Below are positions 41,790 to 50,422 of a stretch of 64,000 bases of DNA, piece by piece. The notes below the pieces were generated by a model. The model made no database searches. It worked only from the letters and a program-made list of their open reading frames with translations, and was not told the DNA's origin. The DNA is from Paracoccus yeei ATCC BAA-599. GTDB lineage: Bacteria > Pseudomonadota > Alphaproteobacteria > Rhodobacterales > Rhodobacteraceae. Within the stretch, counting starts at the first letter, position 1; each line of letters starts with the position of its first letter. The stretch is taken from assembly GCF_000622145.1 (NCBI RefSeq), contig NZ_KK211403.1, positions 131,210-195,209 on the forward strand, read 5' to 3'. A program made the translations under genes and the position numbers.

Positions 41790-42548
41790 TCATTCGGCCG
41801 GGTTCTCGCCGACACGGCCGGAAATACCCGGCTCGGGGGCGGCGGACCAGGGCTCCAGGCGAAGGTCGGCCCAGATCGGCAGGTGGTCGCTGGCCTGGCG
41901 CGCGATGTCGCTGTCCCAGACGCCGCTGTCAAGGACCTCGATCCCGCGCGACACGGCGATGCGGTCATAGCGCAGGCGCGGAAAGGGCGCGGGCCAGCTG
42001 GGCCCGGGCGCCAGGACGTGCATCGGCTCCAGCGCCTCGAGCCCCCGGTTGTCGTGCCATTCGTTGAAATCGCCCGTCAGGATCAGCCGGTCGTTGCCCA
42101 GGCGCCCGGCCTGGGCAACCAGGCGCGCCAGTTGCGCGCGGCGGGACGACCGGACCAGCCCGAGGTGCACGGCGATCACGGTCAGACCCGGAAGCCGCAA
42201 GGCCAATGCGCCGCGCGGCTCGATCCCCGGCAGGGGAAGGCGGCGGACCTGAGCCTTGTCCAGAAGCGCGGGCCGCAGCAGGATGGTCTGGCCGTGCCAG
42301 CCCAGCGAATTGCTGCCGGTGCCGGAAAAGACGGCGGGGACCAGGCCCGTCATCTCCTCGATCCGGGCGCGGGGCAGGGCTTCGGGACGCGAGCCCAGGC
42401 GAAAGTCCACCTCTTGCAGGGCGATGACATCGGCGCCGATGTCCGAGATCACCTGGAGATTGCGTTCGGGGGCGTGGGGGCCGGTCATGCCCCGGCACTT
42501 GTGCAGGTTGTAGCTGGCCAGGCGCAGGCTGGGATTGCTGAGGGGCAT
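41790..42548 (-). CDS. Endonuclease/exonuclease/phosphatase family protein
   Basis: A 252-residue metal-dependent phosphodiesterase of the EEP (DNase I-like) superfamily. The motifs are ASYNLHKCRG near residue 11, IALQEVDFR near 42 (metal-binding Glu), VIAVHLGL, TGDFNEW near 158, and the catalytic SDHLPIWADL near 222. There is no signal peptide. It lies directly downstream of selO (6-base gap) on the minus strand. The substrate (DNA, phospholipid or sugar phosphate) cannot be told. Confidence 0.88.
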   Translation of the reverse strand: MPLSNPSLRLASYNLHKCRGMTGPHAPERNLQVISDIGADVIALQEVDFRLGSRPEALPRARIEEMTGLVPAVFSGTGSNSLGWHGQTILLRPALLDKAQVRRLPLPGIEPRGALALRLPGLTVIAVHLGLVRSSRRAQLARLVAQAGRLGNDRLILTGDFNEWHDNRGLEALEPMHVLAPGPSWPAPFPRLRYDRIAVSRGIEVLDSGVWDSDIARQASDHLPIWADLRLEPWSAAPEPGISGRVGENPAE

Positions 42549-42554
42549 GGGGCC

Positions 42555-43973
42555 TCAGGTGCCGCAGAAGGTGCGTTGAACGGTTTCGTCGGCCGCTGGC
42601 GCAACGGCCAGGTCGTCCCAGTCCGGCCGGTCCTGAAAGGGCTGGCGCAGTGCCGCGTCGAGCCTGTGGAACAGGGTGAAATCCCCCTCGTCCCGCGCGG
42701 CCGCAATCGCCTGCTCGATCCGGTGGTTGCGGGGAATGCGGCGCGGATTGGCCCGTGCCATGACCTGCGCGGCCTGCCCGTCGCCGCCGATCCGGCCCTG
42801 CCAGTCGCGGGACCAGCGATCCCAGGCCTCGCGGTCGATGAATTCGTCCCGGGCCGTGCCGTCCGACAGGCCGGCGAAGACGCGGGTGAAATCGGCGCGC
42901 TCGGCGGCCATCAGGCTCAGCAGGCGCTCGATCAATTCGCGATCCTCGGGGCTGGGCTGGGCGATGCCCAGCTTTGCGCCAAAGACCCGCAGCCATTCGG
43001 CCTGGTAGAGCACGGGAAAGCCATGAACGATCCGCGTCGCCTCGGCCACCGCCGCATCGTCGTTGCCCATCAGCGGCACCAGGCAGCTTGCCAGCTGCGC
43101 CAGGTTCCAGACCGCGATGTTGGGCTGTTCGTTCCAGGCATACCGCCCGTGCGCGTCGATCGAGGAAAACACCTGGTCCGGCCTGTAGCCGTCCATGAAG
43201 GCGCAGGGGCCGTAATCGATCGTCTCGCCCGAGACGGACATGTTGTCGGTGTTCATCACCCCGTGGATGAAGCCCAGGCCCATCCAGCCCGCGATGGTCC
43301 TGGCCTGCGCCTCGACCACGCGCTGCAACAGGTCGGCGGCGCCCGATGCCTGCGGATAGTGCCGCGCGATGACGTGATCGGCCAGCAGCTGCAGCCGGTC
43401 ACGGTCGCCCCGCGCGGCGTAGAACTCGAAGGTGCCGACGCGGATGTGGCTGGCGGCCACCCGCGCCAGCACGGCGCCGGGCAGGATGGTTTCGCGGATG
43501 ACGGTTTCGCCGGTCGCGATGGCGGCCAGCGCCCGCGTGGTCGGGATGCCGAAGGCCGCCATGAACTCGCTGACCAGGTATTCGCGCAGCACCGGGCCCA
43601 GCCAGGCCCGCCCGTCGCCGCGCCGGGAAAAGGGCGTAGGGCCCGCGCCTTTCAGCTGCAGGTCGAAGCGCCGCCCGTCCGGCGCCAGGATTTCGCCCAG
43701 CAGGACCGCGCGCCCGTCGCCCAGCTGGGGCGAGAATCCGCCGAACTGATGGCCGGCATAGGCCTGGGCAATCGGCTCGGCCCCTTCGGGCAGGACGTTG
43801 CCGGCCAGCATCTGCACCCCCTCGGGTCCCGCCAGCCAGTCGGCATCGAGGCCCAGGGTTTCGGCCAGAGGCCGGTTCAGCGCAATCAGAGACGGGTCGC
43901 GCACCGGCGTGGGCGCGGTCCGGGTGAAGAAGCCCTGCGGCAGCCGGGCATAGCTGTTGTCGAAGTGGATCAT
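42555..43973 (-). CDS. selO: Protein adenylyltransferase SelO (YdiU)
   Basis: SelO is a pseudokinase-fold enzyme that transfers AMP to Ser, Thr or Tyr of proteins involved in redox homeostasis. The 472-residue product shows FDNSYARLPQGFF, the glycine-rich QLGDGRAVLLGE, QLKGAGPTPFSRRGDGRA and HGVMNTDNMSVSGETIDYG, which contain catalytic and metal residues. The C-terminus ends TFCGT: a cysteine three residues from the end, the position of selenocysteine in eukaryotic SelO. It is followed closely by the EEP phosphoesterase. Confidence 0.95.
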   Translation of the reverse strand: MIHFDNSYARLPQGFFTRTAPTPVRDPSLIALNRPLAETLGLDADWLAGPEGVQMLAGNVLPEGAEPIAQAYAGHQFGGFSPQLGDGRAVLLGEILAPDGRRFDLQLKGAGPTPFSRRGDGRAWLGPVLREYLVSEFMAAFGIPTTRALAAIATGETVIRETILPGAVLARVAASHIRVGTFEFYAARGDRDRLQLLADHVIARHYPQASGAADLLQRVVEAQARTIAGWMGLGFIHGVMNTDNMSVSGETIDYGPCAFMDGYRPDQVFSSIDAHGRYAWNEQPNIAVWNLAQLASCLVPLMGNDDAAVAEATRIVHGFPVLYQAEWLRVFGAKLGIAQPSPEDRELIERLLSLMAAERADFTRVFAGLSDGTARDEFIDREAWDRWSRDWQGRIGGDGQAAQVMARANPRRIPRNHRIEQAIAAARDEGDFTLFHRLDAALRQPFQDRPDWDDLAVAPAADETVQRTFCGT

Positions 43974-44027
43974 CGCGGCCCCCTTTCGACATTATCTAGA
44001 CCCGGTTGCGGAAAAGTTAAGGGCACC

Positions 44028-44366
44028 TCAATGCGTGACGCTGTTCGAGAACAGGTTCACCACCACGACGCCGGCAACGATCAGCCCCAGTCCGATGACC
44101 GCGGGCAGGTCCAGCTTCTGGCCGAAGACCACCAGCCCGATCAGCGAAACCAGCACGATTCCCAATGCGCTCCAGATCGCATAGGCGATGCCCAGGGGGA
44201 TCGTCCTCAGCGTGAGGCTGAGGAAATAGAACGCCGCGCCATAGCAGATCGCGGTCATCAGCGTCGGGAACAACCGCGTGAACTGTTCGCTGCGTTGCAG
44301 GAAGGTCGTGCCCACCACTTCGAGCGCGATGGCGACGGTCAGCATCGTATAGGTCAGGACAGGCAT
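44028..44366 (-). CDS. emrE: Small multidrug resistance efflux protein, EmrE-type
   Basis: A 112-residue four-helix transporter that exchanges protons for quaternary cations. The essential membrane glutamate is in VAIALEVVGTTFLQ (about residue 14), and IPLGIAYAIWSALGIVL near 55-70 gives the conserved Trp region. GFGQ-type loops read VVFGQKLDLPAVIG. The ATG at 44366 has a GGAGC site and gives the usual SMR length; starting upstream would add a hydrophilic extension not found in the family. Confidence 0.92.
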   Translation of the reverse strand: MPVLTYTMLTVAIALEVVGTTFLQRSEQFTRLFPTLMTAICYGAAFYFLSLTLRTIPLGIAYAIWSALGIVLVSLIGLVVFGQKLDLPAVIGLGLIVAGVVVVNLFSNSVTH

Positions 44367-44474
44367 GGCGGGCTCCGTTCGGCTTGGTCCGAGATCTAGC
44401 ACCGCGCCGGGGTCAAAGTCACGCCGCCCTTGAACCGGAAACGCGATATGCGTATCCCACGGGTTTGCCAATGC

Positions 44475-44479
44475 AAGGA
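44475..44479 (+). promoter_or_regulatory. Ribosome site deciding the obgE start
   Basis: AAGGA at 44475-44479, eight bases before the GTG at 44488. It overlaps the upstream ATG at 44479, which therefore cannot use it. Family N-termini also begin MKFLDLAKVY, matching the GTG. Confidence 0.7.
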
Positions 44480-44487
44480 TGCTGACC

Positions 44488-45519
44488 GTGAAATTCCTCG
44501 ATCTTGCCAAGGTCTATGTCCGTTCGGGCGGAGGCGGCGCGGGTTGCGTGTCCTTCCGCCGCGAGAAGTTCATCGAATATGGCGGCCCCGACGGCGGCGA
44601 CGGCGGACGCGGCGGCGATGTCTGGGCCGAGGCGGTCGGCGGGCTGAATACGCTGATCGACTTCCGGTTCCAGCAGCATTTCTTTGCGAAATCCGGCCAG
44701 CACGGGATGGGGGCCCAGCGCACCGGCGCCTCGGGCGAGGACGTGGTGCTGCGCGTGCCCGTCGGCACCGAGATCCTGGACGAGGATCAGGAAACCGTGA
44801 TCGCCGACCTGACCGAACCGGGCCAGCGCGTGCTGCTGGCCAAGGGCGGCAACGGCGGCTTTGGCAACCTGCACTTCAAAAGCTCGACCAACCGCGCGCC
44901 GCGCAACGCCAATCCCGGCCAGCCCGGCATCGAACGGACGCTGTGGCTGCGATTGAAGCTGATCGCGGATGCCGGCCTTCTGGGCCTGCCCAATGCCGGA
45001 AAGTCGACCTTCCTGTCGGCGGTGTCGAACGCCCGGCCCAAGATCGCCGACTATCCCTTCACCACGCTGCACCCGAACCTGGGCGTGGTGGGCATCGACC
45101 AGCACGAATTCGTCATGGCCGACATCCCCGGCCTGATCGAGGGCGCAAGCGAGGGCAGGGGTCTCGGTGACCAGTTCCTGGGTCATGTCGAACGCTCGCG
45201 CGTGCTTCTGCACCTGGTCGACGGTACGGCCGAGGACGTGGCGGGCGATGCGCGCACCATCCTGGCCGAGCTTGCCGCCTATTCGCCCGCGCTGGCCGAA
45301 AAGCCCCGGGTGACGGCCCTGAACAAGATCGACGCCATCGACCCCGAGGAGCGCGAGGAAAAGCGCGCCGCGCTGGAAGCCGAGACCGGCGGCCCGGTCC
45401 TGCTGATGTCGGGCGTCTCGCGCGAAGGGGTGGCCGAGGTGCTGCGCGCGCTCTGGGCGCAGATCGCACCGTCGCGCGGGGCCGTCGCGGAAAAGGACGA
45501 CCAGCCGTGGCGACCCTGA
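44488..45519 (+). CDS. obgE: GTPase ObgE/CgtA
   Basis: ObgE is a ribosome-associated GTPase linking ribosome assembly with growth and stress. The 343-residue protein has the glycine-rich Obg domain (SGGGGAGCVSFRREKFIEYG, DGGDGGRGGDV). The G domain has the P-loop GLPNAGKST near residue 168, DIPGLIEGASEGRGLG and NKID. The C-terminal extra domain is absent, as in many alphaproteobacteria. The start is a GTG, decided by its ribosome site. proB overlaps its end by 13 bases, so both form an operon. Confidence 0.97.
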   Translation: MKFLDLAKVYVRSGGGGAGCVSFRREKFIEYGGPDGGDGGRGGDVWAEAVGGLNTLIDFRFQQHFFAKSGQHGMGAQRTGASGEDVVLRVPVGTEILDEDQETVIADLTEPGQRVLLAKGGNGGFGNLHFKSSTNRAPRNANPGQPGIERTLWLRLKLIADAGLLGLPNAGKSTFLSAVSNARPKIADYPFTTLHPNLGVVGIDQHEFVMADIPGLIEGASEGRGLGDQFLGHVERSRVLLHLVDGTAEDVAGDARTILAELAAYSPALAEKPRVTALNKIDAIDPEEREEKRAALEAETGGPVLLMSGVSREGVAEVLRALWAQIAPSRGAVAEKDDQPWRP

Positions 45520-46619
45520 TCCCGGATCTGGCGCGGGCGCAGCGCCTGGTGGTCAAGATCGGCTCGGCCCTGCTGGTGGGGCCGGACGGGCTGCGCGCGG
45601 CCTGGCTGCGCGCGCTGTGCGACGACGTGGCGGCGGCGCGGGCGCGGGGAACGGATGTGGTGCTGGTGTCCTCGGGCGCCATCGCGCTGGGGCGGCAGGT
45701 GCTGGAACTGCCGCCGGGCTCGCTGCGGGTCGAGCAGTCCCAGGCGGCGGCAGCCGTGGGCCAGATCCGCCTGGCCCGCGCCTATGAGGAGGCGCTGGCC
45801 CCGCATGGCGTCAAGACCGCGCAGTTGCTGGTGACGCTGGACGACACGATGGACCGGCGCCGCTACCTCAACAGCCGGGCGACCATGCAGACGCTGCTGG
45901 GCCTGGGTACCGTGCCCATCGTGAACGAAAACGACACCGTGGCGACGGACGAGATCCGCTTTGGCGACAACGACCGGCTGGCGGCCCAGATCGCCGTGAC
46001 CTGCGGTGCCGACCAGTTGCTGCTGTTGTCCGATGTGGACGGGCTGTACACCGCCAACCCCAAGACCGATCCCACGGCGCGCCACCTGCCGGTGGTTGAG
46101 CAGATCACCCCCGAGATCGAGGCCATGGGCGGCGATCCGATTTCTGGCGTCAGCAAGGGGGGCATGAAGACCAAGCTGATGGCCGCGCGCACCGCCGTGG
46201 CCGGCGGCTGCGCCATGGCGATCGCCGAGGGCTCGGTCCTGAACCCGCTTGCCGCCGTGGCAGGGGGCGCGCGGGTGACGTGGTTCCTGCCCGACACCGA
46301 CCCCCATGCGGCACGCAAGCGCTGGATCGCGGCGATGAAGCCGAAGGGCGAGATCACCGTCGATGCCGGTGCGGCCGAGGCGCTGGGGCGAGGCAAGTCC
46401 CTGCTGCCGGCCGGCGTCACCGCCATCTCGGGCCGCTTCGGGCGGGGCGATCCGGTCGTGATCCAGAACGGGCAGGGCGCGCGGCTCGCCTCGGGGCTGG
46501 TGCGTTACTCCTCGACCGAGGCCCGCGCCATTGCCGGGCACCGCAGCGACGAGATCGGTGCCATTCTGGGCTATCCCGGCCGTGCCGCGCTGATCCATCG
46601 CGACGACATGGTGGTCTGA
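45507..46619 (+). CDS. proB: Glutamate 5-kinase ProB
   Basis: ProB phosphorylates glutamate in the first step of proline synthesis. The 370-residue product has the amino acid kinase domain (LVVKIGSALLV, VLVSSGAIALG, NENDTV, FGDNDRLAAQIA, DVDGLYTANP) and a C-terminal PUA domain (about 280-370). The GTG start at 45507 lies inside obgE. proA, normally the next pathway gene, does not follow; instead a long palindrome (46655-46718) and a convergent acyltransferase come next. Confidence 0.96.
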   Translation: MATLIPDLARAQRLVVKIGSALLVGPDGLRAAWLRALCDDVAAARARGTDVVLVSSGAIALGRQVLELPPGSLRVEQSQAAAAVGQIRLARAYEEALAPHGVKTAQLLVTLDDTMDRRRYLNSRATMQTLLGLGTVPIVNENDTVATDEIRFGDNDRLAAQIAVTCGADQLLLLSDVDGLYTANPKTDPTARHLPVVEQITPEIEAMGGDPISGVSKGGMKTKLMAARTAVAGGCAMAIAEGSVLNPLAAVAGGARVTWFLPDTDPHAARKRWIAAMKPKGEITVDAGAAEALGRGKSLLPAGVTAISGRFGRGDPVVIQNGQGARLASGLVRYSSTEARAIAGHRSDEIGAILGYPGRAALIHRDDMVV

Positions 46620-46654
46620 CGCGCCGCAACGCCTTTCGGGTGGCGCCGCCGCAT

Positions 46655-46718
46655 GGGTATTTCAGAAACGGTGAATGGCAGGCGCGGCGCTGCGCCATTC
46701 ACCGTTTTTCAAATACCC
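46655..46718. repeat. Long palindrome with 25-bp arms downstream of proB
   Basis: Left arm 46655-46679 and right arm 46694-46718 are reverse complements with only two mismatches out of 25, around a 14-base GC-rich centre. The inner part (ACGGTGAATGGC/GCCATTCACCGT) is perfect, and a run of five T follows it on the plus strand. It sits between convergent genes, so it can act as a terminator for proB. Its length and near-perfect symmetry suggest a repeat element. Confidence 0.85.
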
Positions 46719-46748
46719 AAGAACAGTGCCGTTCGAGGGACATCGGGA

Positions 46749-47654
46749 TTACTCGATGGGTCGCGGGGTCACGACGGCATGGCGGCCCTGCGACAGCCGG
46801 CGGAGCTGCGATAGCTTGACTGCGCCTTCGCCCGGTGCGGGCAGGGCCAGGACCGTGTCGCGCAGCAGGGCGATCCCGTCCTCGCTGCGGGCGGGCAAGG
46901 CCGAGGGCGGGATGGGTGCGCCGATCGTCACCCGGAACGGCTGGCCGGTCTTGTTCAGGACCTCGTTGAACAGGGTCACGTCGCGCACGGTGGGGTGGAT
47001 CGCGTCGAGCAGATAGAACAGGACCGAATTGCGCGCCCGGATCCGCAGCGGGATCACCGGCACGTCGAACTTCTTGGCGATCATCGCGGCGCTCGCCATC
47101 CAGGGCCGTTCGTGCAGCGCCAGGCCGCGCCGCTTGGCCAGGCGTCCGGACGGGAAGATCAGCCCGATGCGGCCGCGGTCCAGCGCCTCGCGCGTGTAGT
47201 CCATCGTCGCGCGGGTCTTGGAGTGGCTGCGCTTTTCCACGCGCCATTCGACCGGGGCGATCAGGCTGGAAGACTGCGGCAGGATGCGCATGATGTCGTG
47301 GTTGGCGTAGATGAACAGGTCGTCCCGCACCGCCGACACCAGCGCGCTAAGCACGATGCCGTCCGCGATGCCGGTCGGATGGTTCGACACGATCAGCGCC
47401 GGCCCGGTCGCCGGGATATGTTCCAGCCCCTCGACGGTCAGGTCGCGCACGATCAGCTGGGCGACGCGGCGCATCACCTCGTCCATGGGCAGGTCGCGGT
47501 ACTCTGCCCCAAGCTCGACGGTGCGCGGATAGCGCAGCAGCCACATCAGCGCCTGCCGCGCGAGCTCATGGTGCCAGCGGCCCGAAAAGAGCCAGGGCGC
47601 CCGCTCGTGTATCAGCGGATCAAGACGGTTCTTCATGTCCTCGCGGGCATCCAT
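46749..47654 (-). CDS. 1-acyl-glycerol-3-phosphate acyltransferase-like protein
   Basis: A 301-residue acyltransferase of the PlsC superfamily. The catalytic histidine motif is ALIVSNHPTGIADG near residue 105-118, in a variant spacing. The substrate-binding motif is LIFPSGRLAKRRG near 184-196. There is no clear membrane helix, and the N-terminus is charged. The start at ATG 47654 is uncertain: an ATG six codons later (MKNRLDP) is equally possible. It probably acylates a lysophospholipid or similar acceptor; the acceptor is unknown. Confidence 0.82.
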   Translation of the reverse strand: MDAREDMKNRLDPLIHERAPWLFSGRWHHELARQALMWLLRYPRTVELGAEYRDLPMDEVMRRVAQLIVRDLTVEGLEHIPATGPALIVSNHPTGIADGIVLSALVSAVRDDLFIYANHDIMRILPQSSSLIAPVEWRVEKRSHSKTRATMDYTREALDRGRIGLIFPSGRLAKRRGLALHERPWMASAAMIAKKFDVPVIPLRIRARNSVLFYLLDAIHPTVRDVTLFNEVLNKTGQPFRVTIGAPIPPSALPARSEDGIALLRDTVLALPAPGEGAVKLSQLRRLSQGRHAVVTPRPIE

Positions 47655-47706
47655 GAGTCCGTAATGCCGTGCCCGCAAGGCCGCCGCAAGGGCGGTTCTT
47701 GCGGGC

Positions 47707-50250
47707 CTAGCCGGCACCGGCAAGGATGCGCGTAACCATCTCGGATGTGTTGCGCGAAAGCCCCGGCAGGGCAGCCAGCCGTTCCAGCGCGGCGCGCGCC
47801 CGGGCGCGGCGGTCCGCGTCATAGCGCGAGATCGTCTCGAAGGCCGAACACATCCGGGCCGCGGTCTGCGGGTTGACCGGGTCGAGGCGCATCAGCCACT
47901 CGGCCACGAAGTCGTAGCCCGAACCGTCGGCCGCGTGGAAGCCCGCATGGTTCGCGGTCAGCCCGCCGATCAGGGCGCGGAACCGGTTGGGGTTCTTCCA
48001 GTCGAAATCGGGGCGGGCCGCCAGGGCGCGGGCGCGGGCCACCGCCTGACGGGGCGGGCTGCGCAGCGGCTGGACCATGAACCACTTGTCCATGACCAGC
48101 CGGTTGTCCGAGAAGTCGCGGGCGAAATCGGCCAGCGCCTCGGCGTCGCGGCCCAGCGTCACCAACTGTTCCAGCGCCCCCTGGCGTTCGGTCATGTTGG
48201 TGGCATCGGCAAACAGCGCCTTGGCCCGGGCGCCCCCATCCAGCCGCGACAGCGGCCCCAGGCAGGCCAGCCACAGGCTGCGCCGGCCCGCGCCCTCGGC
48301 ATCGGGGCGATAGGGGCCAAAGGATGCCATGGCGTCGTAAAGCCGGGCCAGGGCGCGCTGATGCGCCTGGGCAAGCGCCGCCGCCAAGGCCTCGCGCGCG
48401 GCGTGGATCGCGTCGGGGTCGGGGGTCGCACCGCGCGCGGCCAGTGTTGTCGCGACCTCCTCCTCGCCGGGCAGGGACAGGCACAGCGCGGCGAAGGCGG
48501 GATCGGCCTCGGCCTGGTCCAGAACGCCGCCGAGCGCCTGGACGAACTCGGCCCCGCCTGCGGTCCCGGTGGCTCCGGCCAGCAGCGCGTCCAGCGCCAG
48601 ATCGTGGCCCGCCTGCCAGCGCGCATAGGGGTCGGTGTCATGCGCAAGCAGCAGCGCCTGTTCGGCGGCCGCCATGTCGCGCGAAACCGTCACCGGCGCG
48701 GAAAATCCCCGCAGCAGCGACACGACCGGGCGCGCGCCCAGGCCCTCGAAGGCAAAGCTCTGCTGCGCCTCGGTCATCTCCAGCACCGTGGTCGGCAGCA
48801 CCTCGTCTCCGTTCGGGCCGATCAGACCCAGGGCGATGGGGATGACGCGCGGCGGCTTTTCCGCCTGACCGGGCGTCGGGGCGGTTTCCTGGCGGAAGTG
48901 CAGGGTCAGCGTGCCCGCGTCCCATTCCTCGACCAGGGACAGGCGCGGGGTGCCGGCGTCCGTATACCAGCGCTTGAACTGCGTCAGGTCGCGGCCTGTG
49001 GCGTCCTGGAACACGGCGATCCAGTCCTCGATGGTGCAGGCCTGGCCGTCGTGTCGCTTGAAATAGAGGTCCAACGCCGAGGCATAGCCCTCGTCTCCCA
49101 CCAGCCGCTTGAGCATGCCGATGACCTCGGCGCCCTTTTCGTAGACGGTGGCGGTGTAGAAGTTGTTGATTTCCTGATAGTGATCGGGGCGCGGCGGATG
49201 CGCCAGCGGCCCGGCATCCTCGCGGAACTGACGGGCGCGCAGGGTCTGGACGTCATGGATGCGCTTGACCGCGGGGCTGCGCATGTCGGCGGTGAACTGC
49301 TGGTCGCGGAACACCGTCAGTCCCTCTTTCAGGCACAGCTGGAACCAGTCGCGGCAGGTGATGCGGTTGCCGGTCCAGTTGTGGAAGTACTCGTGCGCGA
49401 TCACGCCCTCGATACGCTCGTAATCGCCATCGGTCGCAGTGTCCGCCGTCGCCAGCACCAGCTTGGAGTTGAAGATGTTCAGCCCCTTGTTCTCCATCGC
49501 GCCCATGTTGAAATCGTCGACGGCGACGATGTTGAACACGTCCAGATCGTATTCGCGGCCATAGACCTGTTCGTCCCAGCGCATCGAGCGGATCAGGCTT
49601 TCCAGCGCATAGCCGGCGCGCCCCTCGTCCCCGGGACGGACCCAGACGTTCAGCGCGACATCGCGACCCGAAGCGGTCGTGAAGCGGTCGGACACCGCGC
49701 GCAGATCGCCCGCCACCAGCGCGAACAGATAGGCCGGCTTGGGCCAGGGATCGTGCCAGACGGCGCGGCCGGGGGCGCTTTCCCCGGGGTTGCCGTTCGA
49801 CAAGAGCACCGGCTGATCGGAATTGATCGTGACGTGAAAGGATGCCATCACGTCGGGCCGGACGGGATACCAGGTGATGTGGCGGAACCCCTCGGCCTCG
49901 CACTGGGTGCAGAACATGCCGCCGGACAGATACAGCCCCTCCAGCGCGGTGTTGGTCTCGGGGTCGATCTCGACCTCGGCCTGAAAGGTGAAGGCGTCGG
50001 GCAGGTCGGGCACGACCAGCCGTTCGTTCGCCGCGTCGATCAGCGCGGGATCAAGCGGTTTGCCATCCACCGACAGCGCCAGCGTGCGCAGCCCGGCGCC
50101 GTCCAGCACCAGGTCGCCCGGGCCCTGGCGGCGAAACGCGATGCGCGAGCGCACCCGCGTGCCGCGTGGCGCCAGGTCGAACTCCAGCCGGGTTTCGGTG
50201 ATCTGGAACGGATAGAGACGCCAGTCGGCGAGGGATCGGGTGGCGGTCAT
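47707..50250 (-). CDS. pepN: Aminopeptidase N
   Basis: PepN is a zinc M1-family aminopeptidase that removes N-terminal residues from peptides in the cytoplasm. The 847-residue protein has the substrate-binding GAMEN motif (MGAMENKGLNIFN near 247). The zinc site HEYFHNWTGNR starts near residue 285, with the third ligand Glu in KEGLTVFRDQQF. The Alzheimer-type Ig and C-terminal helical domains follow, as in E. coli PepN (870 residues). The ATG at 50250 gives the usual start TATRSLADWRLYPF; upstream codons do not match the family. Confidence 0.97.
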   Translation of the reverse strand: MTATRSLADWRLYPFQITETRLEFDLAPRGTRVRSRIAFRRQGPGDLVLDGAGLRTLALSVDGKPLDPALIDAANERLVVPDLPDAFTFQAEVEIDPETNTALEGLYLSGGMFCTQCEAEGFRHITWYPVRPDVMASFHVTINSDQPVLLSNGNPGESAPGRAVWHDPWPKPAYLFALVAGDLRAVSDRFTTASGRDVALNVWVRPGDEGRAGYALESLIRSMRWDEQVYGREYDLDVFNIVAVDDFNMGAMENKGLNIFNSKLVLATADTATDGDYERIEGVIAHEYFHNWTGNRITCRDWFQLCLKEGLTVFRDQQFTADMRSPAVKRIHDVQTLRARQFREDAGPLAHPPRPDHYQEINNFYTATVYEKGAEVIGMLKRLVGDEGYASALDLYFKRHDGQACTIEDWIAVFQDATGRDLTQFKRWYTDAGTPRLSLVEEWDAGTLTLHFRQETAPTPGQAEKPPRVIPIALGLIGPNGDEVLPTTVLEMTEAQQSFAFEGLGARPVVSLLRGFSAPVTVSRDMAAAEQALLLAHDTDPYARWQAGHDLALDALLAGATGTAGGAEFVQALGGVLDQAEADPAFAALCLSLPGEEEVATTLAARGATPDPDAIHAAREALAAALAQAHQRALARLYDAMASFGPYRPDAEGAGRRSLWLACLGPLSRLDGGARAKALFADATNMTERQGALEQLVTLGRDAEALADFARDFSDNRLVMDKWFMVQPLRSPPRQAVARARALAARPDFDWKNPNRFRALIGGLTANHAGFHAADGSGYDFVAEWLMRLDPVNPQTAARMCSAFETISRYDADRRARARAALERLAALPGLSRNTSEMVTRILAGAG

Positions 50251-50289
50251 GGGGCACCTCGGCCTGCGGGAATAAAAACGACAACGCAC

Positions 50290-50315
50290 GGAACTTGTGC
50301 GGAAACTCAACAGTT
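50290..50315 (+). promoter_or_regulatory. Possible stress-sigma promoter upstream of the Ala-rich protein gene
   Basis: GGAAC (50290-50294), 17 bases, AGTT (50312-50315). The general stress (EcfG-type) promoter of alphaproteobacteria is GGAAC-N16/17-CGTT, so one base differs. EcfG is absent from some Rhodobacteraceae, so this is tentative. Confidence 0.25.
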
Positions 50316-50422
50316 AGACGCCAGATAGCCGGGTCGCAAGCCGGGTGGATCGCCGCGGCGGGATGCGGCCGCCCGCTTCGCCTTACCGCCCAGGATCCGG
50401 GGGACATACAGAGGAGAGCGAG

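Noticed and set aside
44479..44487. ATG start for obgE at 44479
   Set aside because: The ribosome site overlaps this ATG; the GTG at 44488 has correct spacing and the family N-terminus.
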